Assembly (NCBI GenBank): GCA_965200835.1
Contig: OZ241390.1
Location: 2,108,001 to 2,172,000, forward strand
Direction of reading: 5' to 3'
Length of the DNA: 64,000 nucleotides
Source of the DNA: JAPPFW01 sp965200835
Lineage (GTDB): Bacteria; Actinomycetota; Acidimicrobiia; Spongiisociales; Spongiisociaceae
Shown here: piece after piece, positions 54,838 to 63,204 of the stretch
Layout of the letters: the number at the start of each line of letters is the position of its first letter
Numbering within the stretch: position 1 is the first letter of the stretch
Notes under the pieces: model-generated
What the model saw: only the letters and a program-made list of their open reading frames with translations
What the model was told of the DNA's origin: nothing
Database searches by the model: none
Translations under genes and position numbers: made by a program

Positions 54838-57255
54838 TCAGGCCCTCAACCTTTCGCTTCGCGGATCCCAGACCGGTTCGGCCAGCACCGTGGCGGTCCG
54901 CCTCCGATCCATCACGTCCACGCCGAACTTGGAACCGGGTGCCTCGAAGTCGGGAGCCACATAGGCGAACAAGATGCTGCGCCCCACCGAGTGTGCCCAG
55001 GTACCGCTGGTGGTTATGCCCATGATGCGATCTTCGTCGTAGGTGGGTTCGTTCCCCAAGCAGTCGGCGTCACCCGCGTCCAGCTCGGCGTAGACGAGGA
55101 CCATGGTGAGCGGTTCGCTCTGGTCCCGGCGGGCTACCGTGGCCTCCTTGCCCTGGAAATCCTTCCGGTAGTCGATGAAGCGACCCAGCCGGGCCTCCAC
55201 CGGGGTGATCTCGGTGGTGAGCTCGGACCCGAACGCCTTGTAAGCCTTCTCGAGGCGCATCACGTTCATGGCTCGGCTTCCGAAGTCGACGATCCCGTAG
55301 GGTTGCCCCGCTTCATGGATGGCTTCGTACGCCTGCACCAGGTGCTCGAGCGGCAGGTGCAGCTCCCAGCCCAGTTCTCCCACGTAGGAGACCCGCAGGG
55401 CGATACAAGGCACTCCTGCCACCTCGATCTCCTGGCCGGTGAGCCAGGGGAAGGCCTGGTTCGAAAGATCGGCCTCGGTGAGCCCGGCCAGCACCTCGCG
55501 GGAGCGCGGTCCCGTGACCGCAAGGATGCCGGTGCGGTCGGTCACGTCCGTCACGGTCACGTCCTCACCCTCCCGTATATGGAAGGCGAGCCAATCCAGA
55601 TCATGCTGCTGGCCGACCACCGCCGAGTTGAGATAGAAGCGATCGGCCGCCAGGCGGGTGATGGTCATCTCGGTCTCGATGCCTCCCAGGGTGGTGAGCA
55701 TGTGAACCAGCCTCATCCCACCGTCCCGGGCCGGGAGCCGGTTGGCCGAGAGGCGGTCGAGCAGGGCGGCCGCGTCCCCGCCGGTCACCTCGAACTTGGC
55801 GAAAGCGGTCAGATCGGCGATCCCCACTCGCTCCCGGATGGCGCGAACCTCGATGCCGACCTCGTCATGGGCTGAGGAGCGCCGGAACGAGTAGATCTCC
55901 GGGTCGGGTGAGAAATACATGGCGCGTTCCCAACCCCATACCTCCTGCCAGCGGGCACCCTTGGCGTCGAGGATGCCATAGAGCGGGGTCATCTTCATCG
56001 GACGACCCGCATCCCGGTATTCGTTGGGCATCCGCACCTGGTACATCTCGTGAAACTCGTCGATCGAACGCTCGTGCGTGTAGCGACCCGGCGCGTAGGG
56101 TCCGAAACGGCGAGGGTCCATATTGGCCACGTTGACCTCGGTCTGGCCATGCACCATCCACTGGGCCAGGTACTTGCCCGCGCCTGGTCCCTGGGTGATG
56201 CCGATCGAGGCACCGGCGCAGTACCAGTAGTTGCGCAGCCCGGGGGCCGGTCCCATCAGGAAGCCGGCGTCCGGCGTGTGGGTGATAGGTCCCGAAACGA
56301 TCTGCTTGATGCCGGCCCCGGCGAAACACGGGAGGCGCTGGGCGGCCAGATCCAGCCAGGGGAGCAGGCGATCCAGCTCGACCGGTGTGAGGTGGAAGGT
56401 GAGGTCCCAATCGATGCCCTCCACCCCGTACTCCTTGGCCTCGGCCCGTTCGTAGGGACCGATGATCAGACCGTCGTGCTCCTGGCGGTAGTAGCAGGAG
56501 GCTCGGGGATCCCGTACCACCGGATGTTCCTTCTCGAGTGACGCTACCTCCTCGATGCGTTCAGTGACGAGGTATTGGTGGATCACCGACTCGATCGGTA
56601 CGTCGAGCCCTACCATCGCCCCGATTTGGGGGGTGTAGGAGCCGGCCGCGTTCACGGCGTGCTCGGCCACGATCCGGCCCTTCTCGGTGATCACTTCCCA
56701 GCGCCCGTCGGGGAGCTGGTTCATGTCGATGACCCGGTTCTTGCGGCTGATCTCGGCCCCGAGGTTGCGGGCACCCACGGCCATGGTATTGGTGGCGGCG
56801 GAAGGATCCGTCCATCCGTCGCCCGGGGTCCAGAAGCCCAGCTTGACATCCGGTCTCACCTCGAGAAGTGGCGCTACCTCGTTGATCTCCGAGGGTCCGA
56901 GCAGGTGACACTCCACGCCGATAGATCTCAGCATGCCTTTGACGTAGTAGAACCAGTCGACCTCGTTGTCGTTTCTGGCGAGCCGGACCGCGCCGCATCC
57001 GTGCCAACCCGAGTGCATGCCGGTTTCCTGTTCGATCACCTTGTAAAGGTCGGCAGTGTCGCGGTGGACCTTGGCAACATTGAGATCGCCGATGAAGTGA
57101 GGAATTAGCCCGGCAGCGTGCCAGGTGGAACCGGAAGTCAGCTCGTCCTTTTCGATGAGAATCGTGTCGGTCCAGCCTTCGTGAGCCAGGTAATAGAGCA
57201 GGCCGACGCCCATGGCGCCACCGCCCACGATTGCAACTTGGACCTCTTCGCGCAT
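54838..57255 (-). CDS. Dimethylglycine/sarcosine-dehydrogenase-type flavoprotein with GcvT-like folate domain
   Basis: 805 residues. N-terminal FAD-binding DAO domain (VAIVGGGAMGVGLLYYLAHEG), with GSTWHAAGL carrying the His that binds FAD covalently in DMGDH/SDH, and a C-terminal GcvT-like tetrahydrofolate domain (LTAFAKFEVTGGDAAALLDRL, SYVGELGWELHLPLEHL, SRAMNVMRLEKAYKAFGSEL). Such enzymes oxidatively demethylate dimethylglycine or sarcosine and pass the one-carbon unit to folate. ATG 57255 has GGAGGGA 5 nt upstream. It is upstream of, and coupled to, the MttB-type gene. Other methylated amines remain possible substrates. Confidence 0.9.
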   Translation of the reverse strand: MREEVQVAIVGGGAMGVGLLYYLAHEGWTDTILIEKDELTSGSTWHAAGLIPHFIGDLNVAKVHRDTADLYKVIEQETGMHSGWHGCGAVRLARNDNEVDWFYYVKGMLRSIGVECHLLGPSEINEVAPLLEVRPDVKLGFWTPGDGWTDPSAATNTMAVGARNLGAEISRKNRVIDMNQLPDGRWEVITEKGRIVAEHAVNAAGSYTPQIGAMVGLDVPIESVIHQYLVTERIEEVASLEKEHPVVRDPRASCYYRQEHDGLIIGPYERAEAKEYGVEGIDWDLTFHLTPVELDRLLPWLDLAAQRLPCFAGAGIKQIVSGPITHTPDAGFLMGPAPGLRNYWYCAGASIGITQGPGAGKYLAQWMVHGQTEVNVANMDPRRFGPYAPGRYTHERSIDEFHEMYQVRMPNEYRDAGRPMKMTPLYGILDAKGARWQEVWGWERAMYFSPDPEIYSFRRSSAHDEVGIEVRAIRERVGIADLTAFAKFEVTGGDAAALLDRLSANRLPARDGGMRLVHMLTTLGGIETEMTITRLAADRFYLNSAVVGQQHDLDWLAFHIREGEDVTVTDVTDRTGILAVTGPRSREVLAGLTEADLSNQAFPWLTGQEIEVAGVPCIALRVSYVGELGWELHLPLEHLVQAYEAIHEAGQPYGIVDFGSRAMNVMRLEKAYKAFGSELTTEITPVEARLGRFIDYRKDFQGKEATVARRDQSEPLTMVLVYAELDAGDADCLGNEPTYDEDRIMGITTSGTWAHSVGRSILFAYVAPDFEAPGSKFGVDVMDRRRTATVLAEPVWDPRSERLRA

Positions 57256-57378
57256 GCGCCTCCCTCCTGCAACAATTCAGGGTACCACTTTGCCCACCCA
57301 CCACATGGGTCACTCGACCGGTTACAGGATACTGTGAATCAGTGGTTGCGCTACTGATTCCATAGTGAAAGAAGGCCC

Positions 57379-58317
57379 TTATCTTGGGTGGCCGACTTGT
57401 CCCTCTGACAGCTTGGTTAGCAGGAACTGGGCGGTCATCAGGTCGAGGTGGCCACCACCTGCGTTCTTGAAGAGGGTCATGTCCTCGTTGCTGATCCGGC
57501 CCGCTACGTCACCGGAGGCGAGCTGGAAGTGGTCCCCGATCACATCGTCCGCGGTTATGACCCCGGTTTCCGTAGGAATCTTGAGCTCGCCGGTGTCGAA
57601 GGCGGAGGCGCGCCAGTCCACGAACAGGCGGGATCGGGTGAGGGCTTCGTCATCGGCCTCCCGCATATGGGGTAGGTAGGAACCCACCAGATCGAGGTGG
57701 GTGCCGGGCATGAGCCACGCGCCCTCGATCAGCGGGTCGATCGTCATGGTGGCACAAGAGACGACGTCCGCCGACGCTACCGCCCGGCTCAGGTCGTTCA
57801 CGACCGACACGTTCAGATCACATAGCTTGGCGGCCAGAGCTTCGGCCCGGGCAGGGGTACGATTCCAGATCGTTACCTCTGAAAGGTCGGGTACGGCGGC
57901 CAGGTGGGCTCGAATCAGATGAGGCGCCATAGCACCCGCGCCCACCATCAGGAGGCGGGTAGCACCGGTTCGGACTAGGTGGCGAGCGGCCAGCGCCGAG
58001 TCGCAAGCGGTCTTGAACCAGGTGAGGGCGTTGCCGACTATCACAGCCCGCTCCTGCCCGTTCACCGGATCGAATAGTACGTAGACGGTGTGGACGGTGG
58101 GCAGATCGGTATTGGCAGGGAAGACGCTCGCCAGCTTGATTCCCAGGCCGCCTCCGGTGGCGAACGCCGCTCGGGACAGCAGGCCGTTCCCGTGGCCGTC
58201 GTCCGTGTACATGTCCGCGGTGAGGGCCGGAGGAAGCCGGTGGCAGGTGTCGAAGAAGTCGATCAGGGCGCGGTAGTCGAGCAAGTCCATTGCGTCGGAA
58301 TGTGATACGACCCTCAT
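57379..58317 (-). CDS. Ornithine cyclodeaminase / mu-crystallin family protein
   Basis: 312 residues. Rossmann motif LLMVGAGAMAPHLIRAHLA, the downstream TIWNRTPARAEALAAKL, GSYLPHMREAD and a C-terminal KNAGGGHLDLMTAQ. The family covers ornithine cyclodeaminase, ketimine reductases, alanine dehydrogenases and amino-acid metabolism paralogues, so the exact reaction is open; next to dimethylglycine and betaine genes an imine or N-methyl amino acid substrate is plausible. ATG 58317. It lies 123 bp upstream of the DMGDH-like gene on the same strand. Confidence 0.83.
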   Translation of the reverse strand: MRVVSHSDAMDLLDYRALIDFFDTCHRLPPALTADMYTDDGHGNGLLSRAAFATGGGLGIKLASVFPANTDLPTVHTVYVLFDPVNGQERAVIVGNALTWFKTACDSALAARHLVRTGATRLLMVGAGAMAPHLIRAHLAAVPDLSEVTIWNRTPARAEALAAKLCDLNVSVVNDLSRAVASADVVSCATMTIDPLIEGAWLMPGTHLDLVGSYLPHMREADDEALTRSRLFVDWRASAFDTGELKIPTETGVITADDVIGDHFQLASGDVAGRISNEDMTLFKNAGGGHLDLMTAQFLLTKLSEGQVGHPR

Positions 58318-58531
58318 GTTCAGCCACGCTAGCTGAAGTCAGCCGACCAACACATGGGGGTGGTATGAGGGGGACCTACCGGCTCGTCGAGGTAGGCATC
58401 CGGGAGGGCGAAAGTGGGTATGGTGGACAGCCCCAGGCATCGCGGAATCTGTCACGCTGGGTGCGCGCTCGAGCAGCTGTACTGATGCTTTAGTGACAGG
58501 ATTGGCGGACTCGAGGGAGCAGGAGACCTCT

Positions 58532-61270
58532 TCAGCCGGTGTTGCGCATTCCGGCTGCTATGCCGTTGATCGTCAGTAGCAACCCACGCTGGTATCGGTC
58601 TGGGTCTCCGGCTCGGGACCGTTTCAATAGTTCGACCTGCAGTACGTTCAGCGGATCCAGGTAGGGGTCGCGCACGGTCAGGGAGCGTCGCAGGAGGGGA
58701 CGATCCGCCAGTAAGTCGGTCTTGGTGACCTGTCGCAACGCGGTAGTCGTGCGACTGTATTCCTCGGTGATCATCTCGAACATACCCCGGTGTTCGGTCG
58801 GTACCAGGTTGTCCACGTAGTAGCGGGCGATCGAGAGGTCGGTCTTGGCCAGGGTCATCTCGACATTGGATACAAAGGTCTGGAAGAAGGGCCACTCCCG
58901 GTACATCCGGGTCAGCTCCTCGCCTCTTCCGGACTCGAAGGCGGCTTGGAAACCGCTGCCTACTCCGTACCAACCGGGAATTATCTGACGGGACTGGGTC
59001 CATCCGAACACCCACGGGATCGCCCTCAGGTTGCCTACCCCCGTTGTTTGCTCGGTCCGCCGTGCAGGGCGGGATCCGATGTTGAGGAAGCTCAATTCTT
59101 CTACCGGGGTGGAGGTAGTGAAGTATTCGACCATGCCCGGTTTCTCGATGAACTGGCGGTAGGTCCTGAAGGAGGTCTCGGACACCAGGTCCATCACTTG
59201 GTACCACCGCTGGACGTCTTCCACAGCATGGTGCGGCGTACGGTGGGCCAGAGATACTTCCACCAGCGCGGATAGGGCAAGCTCCAGGTTCCGGGAAGCA
59301 AGACTCGGCATTCCGTACTTCTCGGCGATTACCTCCCCCTGTTCGGTGATCTTGATCACCCCGTCCAGGGTCCCGTATGGCTGGCTGAGAATAGCTGCGT
59401 GGGTGGGGCCGCCCCCACGGCCGATAGATCCGCCCCGTCCATGGAACACTTCGATGCGTACTCCGGTCTCTCGCTCGACATTACGGATGGCGAGGAGCGC
59501 CTGGTGGATCTTCCATTGGGAGGTGGTAATCCCTCCGTCCTTGTTGGAATCGGAGTATCCGACCATCACTTCCTGGATCCCACCGCGTAGCTCGACCAAG
59601 CGACGGTAGGAGGGGACGGACAGCAGCTCTTCCAGGGTGGGACCGATGAGTCGGAGATCGTCGATGGTCTCGAACAGGGGAACGAAGCCCATCCGGGCTA
59701 CCCCCCTTGCCGGATCCACCAGACCCACCTCGCGAGCCAGTATTACCGGAGCCAGCACATCGTCGACTCCCTGACTCATAGAGATGATGTAGGAGTCGAC
59801 CACCTGATCGCCATGCTCATCCAACGACTGGCGCAGCAAGCCGAACAACTCCAGGGTCTCGTCACCCTCATCCCTCCGAGGGGGCGCCAGCGGACGGGTC
59901 CCGGAGAGCTCTCCAGCCAGGAATGTCGTACGACCGAGCCGATCGAGGCTTGCGTAATCTATGTCGATGTACGAGGTCAGAGAAGCGATGGTTTGGTGGT
60001 GACGATCGGTGTGTTGGCGGATGTCGAGCGCGGCGAGATGGAAACCGATTGCGCCCACCAGTCGCTTGATCCGGGCCAGGGAACCGTCGGCGAGCAGGAT
60101 CCCGCGGTTCTCTCTTAGCGAGTTGCCGAGGACCGCGAGGTCATCGAGCAGTTCTGTCGGAGAGGCATACCCGCGGGATCCGCCGCCGCGTGTCTCTACG
60201 AGGCGTTGGTGGATGATGGCCAGCGCTTGGCGGTACGGTTCGCTGGTCCGGGTGACTTTCAGCGCGTCACGGTAGGTCGGTCGGTGACGGTCGATGAAGG
60301 CGGCTAGACCGCTGGAAATCTGGGTCACTTTGGTACTCGTGCTCAGCTCTGCTGCCAGTCCATCCACTTCCGTGATTATCAGATCGAGGGCAACTTGACG
60401 CTGCTGGGTGAGGACAGTGCGGGTCATCTCCGGGGTCACATTGGGATTTCCGTCCCGGTCTCCGCCCACCCATGACCCGAAACGGATGGGGCTATGATCG
60501 TCCGCCGATTGACCACCGATCGATCTCACCGCGGCTGCGATGTCGTCGAGGAGGTCGGGTAGTGCCTCGCGGACCGTCTGTACTAGGTAGTGGCGCACGA
60601 ACCGGGCTTCGTCTATCGGGGTGGGTCTCTCCACCCTTATCTCATCGGTCTGCCAGATGGCCTCGATGAGCTCGCTCACCCGCCGGTCGAGCCGAGCGCG
60701 ATCGGTGGAGGTGACACGCGGGTTGCTCCTGGCGGCGGTGGCGTGGGCGATCTTGCTCAGCTTCGCGAGCAGGGTTCGCCGGGTGGCTTCGGTCGGGTGA
60801 GCCGTGAAAACTGGTTTCAGCACCACCCGGTTGACTAGGGCAACTGCTTCGGCAGCCGGTATGCCCGATTCGACCAGGGCGGTGAGACTCTCCTCGAAGC
60901 TCTGCTCCGGTGCATCACCTGCCGCATTCAGGTCTTCGACGCTATGAACCTGCTCGGTGACGTTGGCGAGGTGAAAATATAGGGTAAACGCCCGCACGAG
61001 CTGGACCGCTCTTTCGAGATCCTGTTCCGTGAGCATCCCCGCCAGCTCATCGGACACCTCGGTGCGCGCTGATCGCAAGCGGCGAGAAAGTGTCCGGACC
61101 CGTTCGACAGCATCGAGTAGTTCCTGGCCGTGCTGGCGCACCAGCGTATTCCCAAGCTGGCGTCCTAGTCGCCTGACATCAGCCCGCAGGCTGGCATCTA
61201 CCACCCCGGGTGGAGAAACTCCGGGTAATCCCTCAGAATCGTTCCCGGTCGAGACCGTTGTCGAGTCCAT
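58532..61270 (-). CDS. ppc: Phosphoenolpyruvate carboxylase
   Basis: Anaplerotic enzyme: PEP + bicarbonate to oxaloacetate. 912 residues with signature 1 around VFTAHPTEATRRTLL (catalytic His), WVGGDRDGNPNVT, MVGYSDSNKDGGITTSQW, FHGRGGSIGRGGGPTHAAI (the catalytic Arg loop) and QGEVIAEKYG, and the conserved C-terminal INGIAAGMRNTG. Length and motifs are normal. Not linked to the neighbouring betaine genes by spacing (214 bp to the OCD gene). Confidence 0.96.
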   Translation of the reverse strand: MDSTTVSTGNDSEGLPGVSPPGVVDASLRADVRRLGRQLGNTLVRQHGQELLDAVERVRTLSRRLRSARTEVSDELAGMLTEQDLERAVQLVRAFTLYFHLANVTEQVHSVEDLNAAGDAPEQSFEESLTALVESGIPAAEAVALVNRVVLKPVFTAHPTEATRRTLLAKLSKIAHATAARSNPRVTSTDRARLDRRVSELIEAIWQTDEIRVERPTPIDEARFVRHYLVQTVREALPDLLDDIAAAVRSIGGQSADDHSPIRFGSWVGGDRDGNPNVTPEMTRTVLTQQRQVALDLIITEVDGLAAELSTSTKVTQISSGLAAFIDRHRPTYRDALKVTRTSEPYRQALAIIHQRLVETRGGGSRGYASPTELLDDLAVLGNSLRENRGILLADGSLARIKRLVGAIGFHLAALDIRQHTDRHHQTIASLTSYIDIDYASLDRLGRTTFLAGELSGTRPLAPPRRDEGDETLELFGLLRQSLDEHGDQVVDSYIISMSQGVDDVLAPVILAREVGLVDPARGVARMGFVPLFETIDDLRLIGPTLEELLSVPSYRRLVELRGGIQEVMVGYSDSNKDGGITTSQWKIHQALLAIRNVERETGVRIEVFHGRGGSIGRGGGPTHAAILSQPYGTLDGVIKITEQGEVIAEKYGMPSLASRNLELALSALVEVSLAHRTPHHAVEDVQRWYQVMDLVSETSFRTYRQFIEKPGMVEYFTTSTPVEELSFLNIGSRPARRTEQTTGVGNLRAIPWVFGWTQSRQIIPGWYGVGSGFQAAFESGRGEELTRMYREWPFFQTFVSNVEMTLAKTDLSIARYYVDNLVPTEHRGMFEMITEEYSRTTTALRQVTKTDLLADRPLLRRSLTVRDPYLDPLNVLQVELLKRSRAGDPDRYQRGLLLTINGIAAGMRNTG

Positions 61271-61822
61271 TTTCGAGTATGACGTTAGGCGTCCCGGCTA
61301 GACAGGAGGAGGCTCCCCGGCGGGAAAATGCTCAGGTCCCATAGTGGATTGCCAGCTGGTGAAACGGTTGATCCCTTCCGCAGCTAGTTAGACATTCTAC
61401 GAGCTGGGTGGGGAAACTGACTCGGAAAAGTCAGAGGGAAGCACAGACTCAACTGGCGTTGACATTGTCAGGGGCCGGTCAGAAGGCCTAGTCAGGCACC
61501 GGACTCACGGCACCATCCTTGGCATCCATCAACTCTGACACTGACGGCGTGGCCATGACTTGCTCCGATGCTTCCTGTCCCGGCGTCGGCCTTTCTGGTC
61601 ATTCGGGGGTCGTTAGACCGACGGCAGCGTCCGCGGCTGCCTTGTCAAGGGGGTACTGGTCCATGCAGTGCGAATGCTCTTCGCGTACGTCTTGCCATGC
61701 CAACCGGATCAGCTCGTCACCGTCGGATCCTGCTTGACACTAGGTCGGTAAGGCAGCTGGCCACAACGGGGGAGGGCGCCCGATCGGGCGCCCTCCCATG
61801 TATTTCCGTTTGGGTGGTGGGT
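61271..61822. other. 552-bp intergenic region between ppc and the betaine-binding gene
   Basis: No gene is supported. A 72-codon plus-strand frame (61519-61737) has no ribosome-binding site, motif or family resemblance. The region holds the ppc upstream sequence and the palindromic terminator at 61770-61797. Confidence 0.55.
61770..61797 (-). terminator. 28-bp perfect palindrome, probable terminator of the betaine-binding protein gene
   Basis: The sequence is perfectly self-complementary around the centre CGATCG, with GC-rich arms GGGAGGGCGCCC. It lies 26 bp past the stop of the minus-strand binding protein. No T run follows, so it could act as a transcript-stabilising hairpin or bidirectional terminator. 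Confidence 0.6.
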
Positions 61823-63073
61823 CTAGGCGGCGGCTAGGGCCTCCGCGATCCAGGCGTCCACCTGTTGCTGGTTGTCCGCGATCCACTGGGCGACCAGCTC
61901 ACCGATGTCGGCGCCGGCGTCCTGTTCCACGATCTGGAGCGATACGTCCACGACGTTGAGCTTCACGACCTCGAGCAGCTTGGCGGCTGCCGGGTTGTTG
62001 GCCAGGAAGTCGTGGCGGGCCGAGGCGATCACGTCGGCTGCGACCCATCCGATGTCGCACACCCCGTCGTCTGCCGCGCTTGGGCAGGACTCCGCGCTGA
62101 TGGCGGCAGTACCGGGCCGCTGGTCCCACTCCTCGCCACCTTCGCGTCCGAGCGGATTCGAGTCGTCGATGGTGTTCTCGACTCCTACCCACACCACGTT
62201 GCCGCCGGGGCGGAGAGCGGTGATGTACGAGCTAGGGGTCCATGTGTAGGCCACCATCGGCTCGCCCGCATCAGCCTTGGCAGTGGCCTCGGCGAACATG
62301 GCGTCGTAGCCAGCCAGGACCTGCTCGATGTTCTCCCATCCGGAGAAGGCGATCTGGCTCTGGATGATGTCATCACAGGTCCAGGACTCGGGACATCCGT
62401 AGATGTCGGCAATTCCGTTACCCGGGTTGGGATCCTGCGCATCGTAAGCGGCGATCGCGTCGGGGTTGTTGTTTAGGTCGTCGAGGGTCTCGATACCGTA
62501 CTCCTCCGCGAAGGCCTTGGTGATCAAGTATCCCTGCAGGCCGCCGGCGATCATCAGCTCACCGACCCGCCTGACATGCTCACCAACCAGGGAGCCGTCC
62601 GGCATCTCGGCTGCCAGCCAGCTGTTGTGACCCGGATACCAGCTGTTGACCCAGAAGTCTGCCTCGCCCTGAGCCATTGCCAGGTAGGCCAGGCTAGGGC
62701 CAAGTTCCAGTTCGGCCGGATCGCTTACCTCATATCCGAGCAACTGCATCATCTGGCGCATCAACTCGGCTTGGAAGTAACCGGTGGACCAGTTGGCGCG
62801 CGCCATGGTGACGCTCACACCTTCACCGGGAAGTCCCATGTCCTCCTCCATCATGGCCTCCTCTTCGGCCATCATGGCTTCGGCTTCGGCCATCATGGCT
62901 TCGGCTTCGGCCATCATGGCTTCGGCTTCGGCCATCATGGCGTCGGCTTCTTCCATCATGGAGTCGTCCATCATCGCGGCAGTAGTGGTTGTGTCGGCCT
63001 CGTCACCACCACAAGCGGCCGCGACCAGAGCAAGCACACATAGCCCCGTAAGGATCCTTATACGTGTCTTCAT
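61823..63073 (-). CDS. Glycine betaine/proline-type ABC substrate-binding lipoprotein (ProX/OpuAC family)
   Basis: 416 residues from ATG 63073, which follows AAAGGAG; an upstream in-frame ATG (63103) would bury the signal peptide. Lipobox Cys21 (LVAAACGG), then an unusual Met/Glu/Ala heptad linker (residues 39-78), then the binding domain: VTMARANWSTGYFQAELMRQMMQLLGY, FWVNSWYPGHNSWL, VAYTWTPSSYITAL with aromatic residues suited to a quaternary-ammonium cage. Four Cys (GCPESWTC; ESCPSAADDGVC) probably form disulfides. It likely feeds betaine, choline or carnitine to the catabolic genes nearby; the upstream membrane protein could be its permease. Confidence 0.9.
   Translation of the reverse strand: MKTRIRILTGLCVLALVAAACGGDEADTTTTAAMMDDSMMEEADAMMAEAEAMMAEAEAMMAEAEAMMAEEEAMMEEDMGLPGEGVSVTMARANWSTGYFQAELMRQMMQLLGYEVSDPAELELGPSLAYLAMAQGEADFWVNSWYPGHNSWLAAEMPDGSLVGEHVRRVGELMIAGGLQGYLITKAFAEEYGIETLDDLNNNPDAIAAYDAQDPNPGNGIADIYGCPESWTCDDIIQSQIAFSGWENIEQVLAGYDAMFAEATAKADAGEPMVAYTWTPSSYITALRPGGNVVWVGVENTIDDSNPLGREGGEEWDQRPGTAAISAESCPSAADDGVCDIGWVAADVIASARHDFLANNPAAAKLLEVVKLNVVDVSLQIVEQDAGADIGELVAQWIADNQQQVDAWIAEALAAA
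62840..62959 (-). repeat. 21-bp tandem repeats coding Met-rich heptads in the binding-protein linker
   Basis: Units of 21 bp (GCCATCATGGCTTCGGCTTCG on the plus strand, three near-identical copies plus degenerate flanks) encode MMAEAEA. Paired Met recur at residues 39, 46, 53, 60, 67 and 74, a strict seven-residue period, predicting a long amphipathic helix or coiled coil between lipid anchor and ligand domain. Confidence 0.92.
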
Positions 63074-63204
63074 TGTTCTCCTTTCCTGTCTATCTCCATA
63101 CATCGGAACTCAAGGCAATCAATCCCTGAGATCACGGGTACGGGTTATTACATTCCCTTCTATCGAGCCCTGACCACTTAGGAAGAGTCGTTCCTTCAGC
63201 GGTA

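Noticed and set aside
58532..61270. Several 60-160 codon plus-strand frames
   Set aside because: All are antisense to the intact PEP carboxylase gene.
61519..61737. 72-codon plus-strand frame in the ppc upstream region
   Set aside because: No ribosome-binding site, no motif, composition not coding-like.
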